64,000 nt of DNA from an uncultured Bacteroidales bacterium (GCA_947177525.1 CAMWUW010000003.1:1-64000), one strand, 5' to 3'; positions 1 to 8,345 are shown, numbered from the stretch's first letter. The notes: generated from the sequence alone by a model not told the origin. Made by a program: numbers and translations.

Positions 1-304
1 CTGCAGGGACAGTCTGATAGTTGTCTTTCACTTTTTCGCCCTGGAACATGAATTCGTCCATTTTTACTTCGCCTCCGTCATAAACGATGACGGGAGTCAC
101 TGCAAGGATGGCTTTCGGATGGAAATAATCCTCAGGATAAGTTACGGAAACAGTGGCGTCAATGGCTCCTCCGATAACTTCCAATACGGCAGGCTCACAT
201 TTTACAGTGACGTTTTCTGCCATTTCTGCCATCTTTTCAGGCGAGCTGCAGGCAGCTGCCATGCCGAGGACGGCGACAGATAAAAATTTGATACCCTTTT
301 TCAT
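1..304 (-). CDS. Lipoprotein, 3' end cut off by the window edge
   Basis: I read this gene directly from the bases; it runs off the left edge. The start at 304 gives a protein beginning MKKGIKFLSVAVLGMAAACS, a lipoprotein signal whose lipobox ends at about Cys19. About 101 codons are visible. After the signal comes a charged stretch repeating KMAEMAEN, then a beta-rich region with TVSVTYPEDYFHPKAIL and TPVIVYDGG. From memory this resembles a lipoprotein family widespread in Bacteroides whose function I cannot state. It is divergent from the activator gene at 446, and the 140-bp AT-rich gap between them must hold both promoters. No function is assigned; that it is exported and lipidated is well supported. 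Confidence 0.75.
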   Translation of the reverse strand, partial: MKKGIKFLSVAVLGMAAACSSPEKMAEMAENVTVKCEPAVLEVIGGAIDATVSVTYPEDYFHPKAILAVTPVIVYDGGEVKMDEFMFQGEKVKDNYQTVPA

Positions 305-430
305 TTTTTTATAATTAGTTAATTGGTTGGTCTGCTTTTCATTCAGCGTCGTGTCGCTTTCATATAAAACGCATTCTCAGCAAAGATAATCATATTTTGT
401 TATTTTTGCTTGCGTAAATGCATATTTTAG

Positions 431-438
431 TAACTTTG
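431..438 (+). promoter_or_regulatory. Bacteroidetes -7 box (TAACTTTG), nearly leaderless
   Basis: TAACTTTG matches TAnnTTTG. A TTG lies 18 bp upstream in the -33 position. The box ends 7 bp before the ATG at 446, so a transcript starting at the usual place would have almost no 5' leader. Confidence 0.5.
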
Positions 439-445
439 TCCCATT

Positions 446-1690
446 ATGACGAATCAGGAACTACAAAGTTTAAAGAATAAATATGATATTATTGGCAATG
501 ATCCGGCCCTTAACAGGGCATTGGAGATTGCCGTAGCTGTCGCTCCGACTGACATCACTGTCCTTGTGACCGGCGAAAGCGGTGTGGGAAAGGAAAACAT
601 CCCCCAGATAATACACCAGAACAGTGCCCGTAAGCGAGGAAAGTATTTTGCTGTCAATTGCGGGGCAATCCCGGAGGGTACGATAGATTCTGAATTGTTC
701 GGCCATGAAAAAGGTTCCTTTACCGGTGCCAATGAGATGCGCAAGGGGTATTTTGAGGAAGCTGACGGCGGAACGCTCTTTCTTGACGAGGTGGGGGAAC
801 TCCCGCTTCCGTCCCAGGCGAAGCTGCTCAGAGTGCTTCAGTCCGGTGAGTTTATAAGAGTGGGGTCGTCCAAGGTTCTGAAGACGGATGTAAGGGTGGT
901 CGCCGCCACCAATGTCAACCTTATGTATGCCGTGTCCAAGGGAAAATTCCGCGAGGACCTGTATTATAGGCTGAATGCAGTGTCGATAACTATGCCTGCC
1001 TTGCGTGAAAGGCCTGCGGACATCAATCTGCTGTTCCGCAAGTTCGCTTCGGATTTTTCCGCAAAATACGGTGTCTGCAAAGTGGCATTGACAGAGGATG
1101 CCGCCATTATGCTGCGAAAATACCGCTGGCCCGGCAATATACGTCAGCTCAAGAACGTTGCAGAGACAATATCCGCCCTTGAGTCGGCAAAGATTTCCGG
1201 GGCATCCGACAAGTGTATGGTTGGTGTGGATGTACTTTCCGGATACATTCCGCGGGAGGAGCCTGACCTTCTTCCCGCAAAATCGGTGCATTATAACGAT
1301 TCGCCCGAGAGTGCCGGTGAAAGAGAGGCAATAATAAGGACGCTGCTCCAGCTGAAGCAGGATGTTGACTATCTTAAGGAAGTCGTGCTCAAGTCCGGCA
1401 TAGCCAGAAGCAACGCTCCTGCAATTGCTCCTCCGCCGTCCGTTGCTGAAGAACCGGAGGCGAAATGGGGACCTGCCGTGCCATTGCCGCATGGGGTGGA
1501 GCCAAGGCATGAGGACCCGGAGGAACAGGAGTTTGAGGAAGGAATCCCGGAAGACTTGTCAATAAGGTCCGCCAACATGGAACTGATAGAAAAAGTGCTG
1601 CGCAAGCATGGGGGCAACCGCAAGGCCGCAGCAGCCGAACTCGGCATATCGGAAAGGACATTGTATCGGAAAATTAAACAGAAATCATGA
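446..1690 (+). CDS. Sigma-54-type AAA+ transcriptional activator without a receiver domain
   Basis: A 414-residue protein with an AAA+ sigma-54 interaction domain at about residues 15-245. Walker A is GESGVGKE (43-50), the sigma-54 contact loop is GSFTGA (GAFTGA in classical activators), and Walker B appears as GTLFLDEVGEL. After a proline-rich linker (about 320-370) the C-terminus is a Fis-type helix-turn-helix, NRKAAAAELGISERTLYRK. There is no N-terminal receiver or GAF domain, so the input signal is not visible. The gene overlaps lptE by four bases (ATGA), and lptE, a TPR-like gene and secG follow; this order is, from memory, conserved in Bacteroidales. It probably activates RpoN promoters in the cytoplasm; targets cannot be told from sequence. 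Confidence 0.85.
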   Translation: MTNQELQSLKNKYDIIGNDPALNRALEIAVAVAPTDITVLVTGESGVGKENIPQIIHQNSARKRGKYFAVNCGAIPEGTIDSELFGHEKGSFTGANEMRKGYFEEADGGTLFLDEVGELPLPSQAKLLRVLQSGEFIRVGSSKVLKTDVRVVAATNVNLMYAVSKGKFREDLYYRLNAVSITMPALRERPADINLLFRKFASDFSAKYGVCKVALTEDAAIMLRKYRWPGNIRQLKNVAETISALESAKISGASDKCMVGVDVLSGYIPREEPDLLPAKSVHYNDSPESAGEREAIIRTLLQLKQDVDYLKEVVLKSGIARSNAPAIAPPPSVAEEPEAKWGPAVPLPHGVEPRHEDPEEQEFEEGIPEDLSIRSANMELIEKVLRKHGGNRKAAAAELGISERTLYRKIKQKS

Positions 1691-2217
1691 TGGGGTGTAA
1701 AAAGATATTTGCTGGATTAGCAGCCGTGCTTGCATCGGCTGCTGTGACGCTTCTGGTTCATTCATGCGGAATTTACTCATTTACAGGAACATCCATCCAG
1801 CCGGACGTGAAGACTGTGACTATAAATTATTTTGGATATACCGCTCTTAAGGTAAACCCGTCACTGAGCAGCCAGCTTACGGATGCATTGCAGGAGAAAT
1901 TCATAAAGCTCACACGCCTGGAGCTTGTGGACGAAGAAGGTGATCTTGAAATCGAGGGGGCCGTTACCGGGTATGACGTTAAGGCCACTGCCATCACTGC
2001 CAACGAGGAGGCTGCCCAGAACCGTCTTACGGTGAATGTGAAGATAAGCTTCACGAACAGAAAGTATCCCGAAGATGATTTCTCTGACAAGTCTTTCTCT
2101 GCCTATGCTGATTTTGATGCCATGACGTCTCTGGATGCGGTTGAGTCGCAGTTGTGCGAGGAGATTATTGAACAGTTGTGTGAGGAGATTTTCAATGCCA
2201 CTGTGGCCAATTGGTAG
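1687..2217 (+). CDS. lptE: LptE-family LPS assembly lipoprotein
   Basis: A 176-residue lipoprotein with signal and lipobox LLVHSC, lipidated Cys27. The mature part begins GIYSFTGTS, the Bacteroidetes LptE-like signature, followed by an alpha/beta region with paired strands. LptE plugs the LptD outer-membrane barrel and helps place LPS in the outer leaflet. Its start ATG overlaps the stop of the upstream activator gene, implying translational coupling. Family assignment rests on the start of the mature protein, its length and the gene order; lptD is not in this window. Confidence 0.8.
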   Translation: MMGCKKIFAGLAAVLASAAVTLLVHSCGIYSFTGTSIQPDVKTVTINYFGYTALKVNPSLSSQLTDALQEKFIKLTRLELVDEEGDLEIEGAVTGYDVKATAITANEEAAQNRLTVNVKISFTNRKYPEDDFSDKSFSAYADFDAMTSLDAVESQLCEEIIEQLCEEIFNATVANW

Positions 2218-2220
2218 ATT

Positions 2221-2820
2221 ATGGGATATATAGATATAAAGAAACTGACTCTTGACGAACTTGTGGGTGTTGTGAATCTTTATCCTTGGTTCGGCGGCGC
2301 CAGAAAGGAATTGTGCGAAAGGATGAGCCGTCTCGGAGGCAGCGGCTGGGGAGAGGCTCAGTATGCCGATGCGGCGATGTATATCGGTGCAAGGGAAAAG
2401 CTTGCGTCAATAGTACGCTCGGGAATTGACAATGACTGGACGGATGCCGACGTTGAACGCCTGCTTAAGACGTATATATCTGAAAATGAGGCTTCCGGAG
2501 AGGGACGGCTGCCTGAGGAGAAACGAAAGGTCTACGCCGGTGCCGGTGACTATTTCTCCCAGGATGAATATGACAAGGTGCGCAGGGCTGACGACAATGT
2601 GTTTTCGCGCTATGCGTCAAAGGCACGCCAGTCCCGTCCTGCTGCCGGTGAGGCATCCGGAGACGACCCGGGATTTTATACGGAGACTTTGGCGGAAATT
2701 TATGTGGAACAAGGGTATTATGAACAGGCAAAGCACATTTATTCAAAACTAATTTTGGCATATCCGGAAAAAAATGCTTACTTTGCAGCCCTTATTCAAA
2801 AAATGAACGGTTTAAACTAG
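2221..2820 (+). CDS. Hypothetical protein with a C-terminal TPR-like pair of helices
   Basis: A 199-residue cytoplasmic-looking protein with no signal peptide. The N-terminal 60 residues are helical (LTLDELVGVVNLYPWFGGARKE), the middle is charged and low in complexity (about 85-145), and the C-terminus ETLAEIYVEQGYYEQAKHIYSKL is a clear tetratricopeptide-type hairpin. It starts 3 bases after lptE and ends 6 bases before secG, so it is co-transcribed with both. A role linked to envelope assembly or secretion is only inference from position. The middle part shows no family I recognise. Confidence 0.75.
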   Translation: MGYIDIKKLTLDELVGVVNLYPWFGGARKELCERMSRLGGSGWGEAQYADAAMYIGAREKLASIVRSGIDNDWTDADVERLLKTYISENEASGEGRLPEEKRKVYAGAGDYFSQDEYDKVRRADDNVFSRYASKARQSRPAAGEASGDDPGFYTETLAEIYVEQGYYEQAKHIYSKLILAYPEKNAYFAALIQKMNGLN

Positions 2821-2826
2821 TATAAT

Positions 2827-3180
2827 ATGAATGTACTATTCACCATTTTGACAATTTGTGTGCTTATTGCCAGTGTTCTTGTTACTCTTATCGTACTTCT
2901 TCAGAACGGCAAAGGCGGTGGACTCGCAAGTAATTTTGTTGCCGGAAACCAGACATTCGGCGTGCGTCAGACAGCTGACATCCTCGAGAAAATCACTTGG
3001 GGTCTCGTGGCATTCATTTTTGTTGTTTCAGTGGTAACTACCTTTACTGTAGCTACAGGTACCAAGGATTTGAATTTCTCTGACAGGGCTGAGAGCGAGA
3101 TGACTGATGAGGTGGCTTTCCCTGCTCCGGAGGCACAGAACCCTGCTGCAGAAGAGATTACAGCTGAGCCTGCAGAGTAA
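2827..3180 (+). CDS. secG: Preprotein translocase subunit SecG
   Basis: A 117-residue protein with two membrane segments (about 3-23 and 55-75) around the conserved SecG loop, LLQNGKGGGLASNFVAGNQTFGVRQTADILEKITW. The acidic, alanine-rich tail after residue 85 is typical of Bacteroidetes SecG. It associates with SecYE in the inner membrane and speeds protein export. Last gene of the activator-lptE-TPR-secG operon; a stem-loop at 3242-3273 follows. Confidence 0.92.
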   Translation: MNVLFTILTICVLIASVLVTLIVLLQNGKGGGLASNFVAGNQTFGVRQTADILEKITWGLVAFIFVVSVVTTFTVATGTKDLNFSDRAESEMTDEVAFPAPEAQNPAAEEITAEPAE

Positions 3181-3241
3181 AAGAGCTTTCGTACCGCTGA
3201 CATTTTGTCAGTATAAGGTGCTTTGGAATATATTTTGACTT

Positions 3242-3273
3242 ATAGCCGTCTGTTCTTCGGAGCGGACGGCTAT
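3242..3273 (+). terminator. Stem-loop after secG
   Basis: Arms of 9 bp (ATAGCCGTC at 3242-3250 and GACGGCTAT at 3265-3273) that extend to 11 bp with a G-U pair. No long T-run follows, so termination strength is uncertain. Confidence 0.5.
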
Positions 3274-3331
3274 TCCTGCGTACTTATGCGGCTGCCGCAT
3301 GATCTCCGGGAACAAAAAGGAGAAATATATT

Positions 3332-5512
3332 ATGGCAGAAAACAAATTTGAAAATCTCAGCAGATTCGCCGTCAATCTCAATGAAAGGGCGGCACAGGGA
3401 AAACTCGACCCTGTCATCGGCAGGGACGAGGAGATCCGCAGGGTGTTGCAGATCCTCAGCAGGAGGACAAAGAACAACCCTATCCTGGTCGGGGAGCCGG
3501 GTGTCGGAAAAACGGCCATTTCAGAGGGCATTGCCCAGAAGATAATAGACGGGGATGTTCCGGAAAACCTCAAGACGAGAAAGATATATTCGCTTGACCT
3601 CGGTGCCCTGATTGCGGGTGCAAAGTATCAGGGTGAGTTTGAGGAGCGTCTCAAGGGTGTCGTGAAGGAAGTTGTGGACAGCGAAGGGGAGATAATCCTC
3701 TTCATTGATGAAATCCATACACTTGTGGGTGCCGGAAGGACTTCCGGTGCGATGGACGCATCTAATATCCTGAAACCGGCCCTGGCCCGTGGTGAACTGC
3801 GTACAATCGGCTCGACTACCCTTGATGAATATCAGAAGTATTTCGAGACAGACAAGGCGCTTGAGAGGCGTTTCCAGATGGTGATGGTGGACGAGCCGTC
3901 TCCGGCTGCATCAATTTCAATCATGAGGGGGCTGAAGGAAAGGTACGAAAACCACCATAAGGTACGTATCGAGGATGATGCCCTGATTGCCGCGGTAGAA
4001 TTGTCCCACAGGTACATAACCAACAGATTCCTGCCTGACAAGGCGATTGACCTTGTGGATGAGGCTGCGTCTAAGCTGCGCCTGGAGATGAACTCGGTGC
4101 CTGAGCCTATAGCGGAACTGGACAGCCGTATCCGGCAGCTGGAAATCGAGAGGGAGGCAATCAAGCGTGAAGGTGTTTCCCTGAAGATGGACAAGATCAA
4201 GGAGGAGTTGAAAGAACTGGGGGCAAGGCGTGATGAACTCAAGGGCCGCTGGAATGAGGAGAAGGAGATTCTCTCGGGGCTTCAGCAGGCGCGGCAGAAG
4301 ATTGAGGATTATAAGATTGAGGCCCATAATGCCGAGCGTTCCGGAGATTACGGGCGCGTTGCTGAAATCCGCTATGGCAAGATGGCCGATGCCCAGAAGA
4401 AGATTGATGAGCTTAATGCAAGGCAGGCGGCCATAAAGGACCCTATAATCACGGAGGCCGTGACTCCGGAGGATATTGCGGAGGTAGTGGCGAAGTGGAC
4501 GGGAATCCCTGTTAAGCGTATGCTGGAGAGCGAGCGCGAGAAGCTGCTTCGTATGGAGGGTGAACTTCACAAGAGGGTTGTCGGGCAGGAGCAGGCCATC
4601 GGTGCGGTGGCTGATGCCGTGAGACGTTCGCGTGCGGGACTGCAGAACGAGAAGAGGCCTATCGGGTCGTTCCTTTTCATGGGTACTTCCGGTGTCGGAA
4701 AGACAGAGCTTGCAAAGGCATTGGCGGAATTCCTGTTCAATGACGAGAACATGATGACGCGTATAGACATGAGTGAATACCAGGAGCGTCATTCCGTCAG
4801 CCGACTTGTCGGCGCGCCTCCGGGATATGTCGGATATGATGAAGGCGGCCAGCTGACCGAGGCCGTGCGACGCAAGCCATATTCTGTCATCCTGCTTGAT
4901 GAGATAGAGAAGGCACATCCGGATGTGTTCAACATCCTGCTGCAGGTGCTTGACGACGGCCGTCTGACCGACAACAAGGGAAGGACGGTGGATTTCAAGA
5001 ACACAATCCTGATAATGACATCAAATGTCGGTGCAGACATAATCCAGGGCTATATGGAAAGGCTTCCTTTGGTCGGGATTGCAGGTTCTGACCCGTCTGC
5101 GGAAAGGTCTGCCCAGGAGAAGAGGCTGCAGATGCTTTCCGAGTGCAGGAGTGAGGTGCTGGAAGTGCTTAAGAGGACTGTGCGCCCTGAGTTCCTGAAC
5201 AGGATAGATGAGGTAATCATGTTCGAGCCTCTGTCGCAGACTGACATAAGGGATATCCTGAGGATGCAGATTGCGGACCTGCAGAAGAGGCTTTCCGAGA
5301 ATGGCGTGGCTATAGATTTCTCAAAGGAATTTGAGGACTACATGAGCACGAAGGGCTATGAGCCGGCATACGGTGCCCGTCCGATCAAGCGTCTGATGCA
5401 GAAAGAGCTTGTCAACCTGCTTGCCAGGTCTATCCTCGACGGCAAGGTGCACCGCGATTCCGTGATTCTGGTGGATGTCGCAGACGGGCAGATTGTTGTG
5501 CGGGAGAAATAG
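3332..5512 (+). CDS. clpB: ClpB-type disaggregase lacking the N-terminal domain
   Basis: Two AAA+ modules: D1 Walker A GEPGVGKT, Walker [11 protein letters not shown]2 Walker A GTSGVGKT, Walker [16 protein letters not shown]. Between them lies a coiled-coil middle domain (about residues 250-370) rich in charged heptads, diagnostic of ClpB/Hsp104 and not ClpA or ClpC. With start ATG 3332 (AAGGAG 13 bases upstream) the protein has 726 residues against about 860 for usual ClpB: the double-Clp N-domain of about 140 residues is absent, the protein starting at the linker just before D1. The 150-bp upstream gap cannot encode it. ClpB pulls apart aggregates with DnaK. It lacks the IGF/L loop I would expect for ClpP binding. 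An in-frame ATG at 3299 would add 11 residues. Confidence 0.9.
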   Translation: MAENKFENLSRFAVNLNERAAQGKLDPVIGRDEEIRRVLQILSRRTKNNPILVGEPGVGKTAISEGIAQKIIDGDVPENLKTRKIYSLDLGALIAGAKYQGEFEERLKGVVKEVVDSEGEIILFIDEIHTLVGAGRTSGAMDASNILKPALARGELRTIGSTTLDEYQKYFETDKALERRFQMVMVDEPSPAASISIMRGLKERYENHHKVRIEDDALIAAVELSHRYITNRFLPDKAIDLVDEAASKLRLEMNSVPEPIAELDSRIRQLEIEREAIKREGVSLKMDKIKEELKELGARRDELKGRWNEEKEILSGLQQARQKIEDYKIEAHNAERSGDYGRVAEIRYGKMADAQKKIDELNARQAAIKDPIITEAVTPEDIAEVVAKWTGIPVKRMLESEREKLLRMEGELHKRVVGQEQAIGAVADAVRRSRAGLQNEKRPIGSFLFMGTSGVGKTELAKALAEFLFNDENMMTRIDMSEYQERHSVSRLVGAPPGYVGYDEGGQLTEAVRRKPYSVILLDEIEKAHPDVFNILLQVLDDGRLTDNKGRTVDFKNTILIMTSNVGADIIQGYMERLPLVGIAGSDPSAERSAQEKRLQMLSECRSEVLEVLKRTVRPEFLNRIDEVIMFEPLSQTDIRDILRMQIADLQKRLSENGVAIDFSKEFEDYMSTKGYEPAYGARPIKRLMQKELVNLLARSILDGKVHRDSVILVDVADGQIVVREK

Positions 5513-5607
5513 CCCCGGCATCTCTGCCTGATGCAGATAAAGCAATGCTTCCCGAAAATAAGGTCCCTCCTGGCAAGACCGTCATGTGTGGATTATGAAG
5601 CATTAAA

Positions 5608-5681
5608 AACTCTTTGACATTGCAAAGAGTTCATTAAAGTCAAAGGACGCAAGCCATTGAAGCTTTGCGCCCTTTGGCTTT
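5608..5681 (+). terminator. Two stem-loops downstream of clpB
   Basis: First hairpin: perfect 9-bp arms 5608-5616 and 5623-5631 with a 6-base loop. Second: arms 5636-5654 and 5661-5681, a long stem with a few G-U pairs around loop CATTGA, ending in TTT. The pair fits termination of the clpB transcript. Confidence 0.6.
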
Positions 5682-5842
5682 ATTTCACCTTATGTATCCT
5701 TTGCCGCTTTTTCTGCTTTCATGACAATTCCCCGAAATATGAGGAGGTAATATCTGACTTCTAAGGTAGTGTGACAAGGCATAAATCAGGATATTGTTTG
5801 TCTGTATTTCTATTGCACAATAGAAGATTAAATTAATATATG

Positions 5843-5850
5843 TATATTTG
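5843..5850 (+). promoter_or_regulatory. Bacteroidetes -7 box (TATATTTG)
   Basis: A perfect TAnnTTTG followed by C. No TTG is found at the preferred distance upstream. A start just after it would place the folded region 5902-6045 inside the transcript, either as a free RNA of about 190 nt or as the leader of the gene at 6098. Confidence 0.5.
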
Positions 5851-5901
5851 CAGTACATTATAGCAATGTAATTTAAGACATATAAAAGCATTAGGCTTTA
5901 T

Positions 5902-6045
5902 TTCTTCTGTTAGAAAATTTGGCGATTTTATAGTCCGGAGAAATAAGTTCATAATGCTCGCGCTTTGCGTGAGCTAAACTTATTTCGTGGACAAGGTTAC
6001 GCCAAATACCTCTAACAGCGGAATTTGCATAGCTCACGTTTTTTT
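5902..6045 (+). ncRNA. Candidate structured RNA or attenuator: long rod hairpin plus competing terminator
   Basis: The region 5902-6023 folds into one unbranched rod of nested stems: 5902-5905/6020-6023, 5907-5914/6011-6018 (8 bp), 5918-5924/6000-6006 (7 bp, TTTGGCG), an internal bubble of 8 and 7 nt, 5933-5936/5989-5992, 5940-5949/5977-5986 (10 bp, GAAATAAGTT), and an apical stem near 5956-5974. The 3' side of that apical stem (CGTGAGCTA, 5968-5976) can instead pair with TAGCTCACG (6030-6038), which is followed by seven T. Two exclusive folds with a terminator suggest an attenuator; the rod with a central bubble and the size also recall 6S RNA. No coding sequence overlaps it. Whether it is free or a leader is unknown. 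Confidence 0.5.
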
Positions 6046-6097
6046 ATGTCGGCGGAGAAGCCGAGAGCCGTAAAGTGGAGGCGCAAAACACAATATT

Positions 6098-6751
6098 ATG
6101 TACAAACAATTATTTATTATCCTAACATTCTTTTTTGCATTATTTGCAGCTGAAGCACAGACAAAGAAGATCGTTGTCCAGCCTCAAGAGACTAAAATTT
6201 ACATTGACGGAAACTATGTCGGAGATGGTATGTATAACGTAAGGTTTACAAGACAAGATGATTTCTTTGCTGTAAAGCTTGAATTACCTGGTTATGTCAC
6301 GAAAAATGTAAAAGTATTCAAGCAGGATACGAGGAAAACCATTAGTTATACTATGGTAGAGGATGACTCTGTTATTGGTTCTTCGACCTCAAGTCTTTCG
6401 AACAAATATTTTACGGTCGTAGTCAGAGATGATTTGGATGAAGACAGTGCATGGAAAATATTGAATCAAGTTATTTTGAACTATTTTGATGAAATACAGA
6501 CATCTGATAAATCTTCAGGATTCATCAATACTCCATGGGTTGTGGACACTTTCCCGGTATCTGAAACCAAAGTAAGAACAAGGGTTCAGATAAAACAGGT
6601 TACAAATAACGGACTCGCATATCAGATTCGTATATCTTCTGAAATATCACCTCTTAATTCTAAAGATTATAATTACAAAGCGTGGGATAGGGTACTTAAA
6701 CAATATGAACCGATAATAAATGAAATGCAACAGAGGTTGGCTAAAAACTAA
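6098..6751 (+). CDS. Exported PEGA-like protein of unknown function
   Basis: A 217-residue protein with signal peptide (cleavage near AAEAQ, residues 17-21). Residues about 25-75 form a PEGA-like beta repeat (VVQPQETKIYIDGNYVGDG ... LELPGYVTKNVKV), a fold that often decorates cell-surface or periplasmic proteins. The rest (80-217) holds FTVVVRDDLDEDSAWKILNQVIL and a C-terminal amphipathic helix and is not recognised. Base use is AT-rich compared with flanking core genes, as for its neighbour at 6770, so the pair may have been acquired. It sits 52 bases after the T-run of the rod-like RNA and may be controlled by it. Confidence 0.75.
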   Translation: MYKQLFIILTFFFALFAAEAQTKKIVVQPQETKIYIDGNYVGDGMYNVRFTRQDDFFAVKLELPGYVTKNVKVFKQDTRKTISYTMVEDDSVIGSSTSSLSNKYFTVVVRDDLDEDSAWKILNQVILNYFDEIQTSDKSSGFINTPWVVDTFPVSETKVRTRVQIKQVTNNGLAYQIRISSEISPLNSKDYNYKAWDRVLKQYEPIINEMQQRLAKN

Positions 6752-6769
6752 CCATAATTCAATAATATT

Positions 6770-7351
6770 ATGAAACAATTGATGCTGATTTTATTCCTGA
6801 TGGTTGCCAATATTGTCTTATATGCACAAGATGGTCTGTATATTCGAGAAACGTTTGAAGATCAGATCTATTTGGATTGGCAGGAATACTCCACAAAAAA
6901 CGGAAGTGCGATAGTGAAATATGGGTATCTTGAACTGGTTTGTAAAGAGAAAGAACAGGCAAGGAGGGTCTTTGTAGATCTTCCTTTGGAAATAGAAAAA
7001 GACTTTACGATAACAGCTGTCATAAACGTCCCTTCACTAAATGATGAGTACTATTTCGGTATTGAATTTGATTATAGTGATGACTTCAAGCAAGTAGGTT
7101 TCTTGCTTAAAGAGGGAACTTTCGCATTAAGCATCGGGTCAACGATAACACAGGAAATCCCAGTAAAACTGTCGAAAGGACGGAATCAGATAGTTAACCT
7201 GAAACTTGAAAGGTCTGGTAACAACTATATATTTGGACTGAACAATATGGAAGTCTGGAAATTCAAGCGACAGATTAATTATCCAAAACTCAGTTTTTAC
7301 ACATCAAATGTATCAACAATTCAAATAAAAGAAGTTACGATAGAACAGTAA
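6770..7351 (+). CDS. Exported lectin-like (concanavalin-fold) protein
   Basis: A 193-residue protein with signal peptide (cleavage near VLYAQ, about residue 19). The mature part is almost all beta strand, with FTITAVINVPSLNDEYYFGIEFDYSDDFKQVGFLLKEG and a late LKLERSGNNYIFGLNN. That alternation is typical of a jelly-roll domain of the LamG or DUF1080 type; no catalytic residues are evident. It starts 18 bases after the PEGA-like gene and shares its AT-rich base use, so the two are one transcription unit and probably work together outside the inner membrane. Ligand unknown. Confidence 0.7.
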   Translation: MKQLMLILFLMVANIVLYAQDGLYIRETFEDQIYLDWQEYSTKNGSAIVKYGYLELVCKEKEQARRVFVDLPLEIEKDFTITAVINVPSLNDEYYFGIEFDYSDDFKQVGFLLKEGTFALSIGSTITQEIPVKLSKGRNQIVNLKLERSGNNYIFGLNNMEVWKFKRQINYPKLSFYTSNVSTIQIKEVTIEQ

Positions 7352-7512
7352 TTGACTTTAAGCAGTGTACTGCTGGATGCTGCAGGAAAGTGTCCAATGG
7401 AAAACATCCAAAGGCAAGGCCGTCAAGGTCTGTCTTGATGAGGGACTTTTTCATTTGCAGTGCATTGCCAAATTCCGGCAGACGTAGTCATATTTGCGCT
7501 GAGTGTAATCTG

Positions 7513-7600
7513 CTGTGAATCAATTGATTTCCATTATTCGCTGCCCCGTTTTTGCGGGCAGCGAATAATGGAAATGTGTTAAAAATCAAAGGCTTATGTT
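7513..7600. repeat. Dispersed palindromic element, copy 1
   Basis: Perfect 19-bp arms at 7528-7546 and 7556-7574 around a 9-base loop. The inner half of each arm (CGCTGCCC) equals that of copy 2 at 49682-49725, while the outer 11 bp differ but remain fully paired. The flanks are also related: TGTGAATCAATTGATT here, TGTAAATCAGTTGGTT there, and AATCA about 10 bp after both. It lies between the convergent genes at 6770 and 7647, and may also act as a two-way terminator. The rest of the gap (7352-7512) shows no gene. Confidence 0.7.
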
Positions 7601-7646
7601 TTACAGTTTGTGTCCGGGCTCAAGGCACTCAAAGCCCCATGTGCTG

Positions 7647-8018
7647 TCAGTTATGTTTCTCTTCTTTGGCCTTAAGCAGGAGCTTTGTGACGGCGAAGCA
7701 GGTTATTGACAATGCTGCTACAACTGTGGCGAATTTCATCTCTCCGGAAAAATCCTCCTGCAGGAAGCATGTGAACAAACCAAAAGACGCGGCAGCTCCG
7801 GTTGCAATGAATGAAACATATCCACACATCCTGGAAGTGAGCTTCAGCAGTCTTGCTTTCATTTCACCTTCCGTCTGTGAATCTCTTCCCAGATAACCAT
7901 GCAGATGCAGAAAATCATGAACGATTATCTGTCCTGTGTAAGAACAAAAAGTCAATCCCAAGGTAAAGAATGAAGTCCAGATGATTGAATCACATAGTTC
8001 CCATTTTTCATATGACAT
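7647..8018 (-). CDS. Small membrane protein, unknown function
   Basis: From the ATG at 8018 this is 123 residues with three to four hydrophobic stretches (IIWTSFFTLGLTFCSYTGQIIV, MCGYVSFIATGAAASFGLFTCFL, ATVVAALSITCFAVTKLLL), so an inner-membrane protein. The frame stays open upstream to 8135, but those 39 residues are rich in Cys, His and Tyr like a non-coding frame, so I reject the longer start. It follows the 66-residue membrane protein at 8119 and probably shares its promoter, forming the last box-controlled unit. No family recognised. Confidence 0.6.
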   Translation of the reverse strand: MSYEKWELCDSIIWTSFFTLGLTFCSYTGQIIVHDFLHLHGYLGRDSQTEGEMKARLLKLTSRMCGYVSFIATGAAASFGLFTCFLQEDFSGEMKFATVVAALSITCFAVTKLLLKAKEEKHN

Positions 8019-8118
8019 TGCCGTAAGTGCCCGAGCATAATAGAGATGGCAAGGGTAACAGCTCCTAATATCAAACTCCTTAGCATAGGTATGGTTGCAC
8101 CTTAAACTATACGGTTTT

Positions 8119-8319
8119 TCATGATGCTTTGGCACCAGGTTCTTTTCTTGTGTTTTTCAAATGTTGAATCTTCTTGATGAGAATGATAATTAGTGAGATG
8201 ACAGCACCGAACAGGAGGCTTTTCCATATCGCAGGGTGTTCAAATAGAAGCCAATGCGTAATTGATGTTACGAGAAAAACTACGGTGTATTTAATTGTTG
8301 TGGTTAATTTTGTTGTCAT
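8119..8319 (-). CDS. Very small membrane protein, unknown function
   Basis: A 66-residue protein with two membrane spans (about 10-27 and 31-48) and a basic tail (KKIQHLKNTRKEPGAK). The start at 8319 follows a -7 box at 8346-8353 by about 20 transcribed bases. Upstream at 8368-8404 lies the third copy of the box shared with the operons starting at 12087 and 15819, so it is probably co-regulated with them. Its size, two-span topology and pairing with another membrane protein would fit a small effector or immunity-type protein, but nothing in the sequence proves this. Confidence 0.6.
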   Translation of the reverse strand: MTTKLTTTIKYTVVFLVTSITHWLLFEHPAIWKSLLFGAVISLIIILIKKIQHLKNTRKEPGAKAS

Positions 8320-8345
8320 ATCTGTTTTAAAATGGTTAACTATCG

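Noticed and set aside
470..1510. 346-codon frame on the minus strand of the activator gene
   Set aside because: Shadow of a well-supported AAA+ gene.
3917..4918. 333-codon minus-strand frame within clpB
   Set aside because: Antisense shadow; the plus-strand protein has all ClpB motifs.
6046..6150. 34-codon frame starting right after the T-run of the rod-like RNA
   Set aside because: Overlaps the signal peptide of the gene at 6098 in another frame, and no ribosome site is seen.
7528..7574. Simple terminator only
   Set aside because: It may terminate, but the related flanks and compensated arms in the copy at 49668-49750 show more than a terminator.
8019..8135. 39-residue N-terminal extension of the membrane protein at 7647
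   Set aside because: Composition (Cys, His, Tyr) is like a non-coding frame, and it would overlap the upstream gene.
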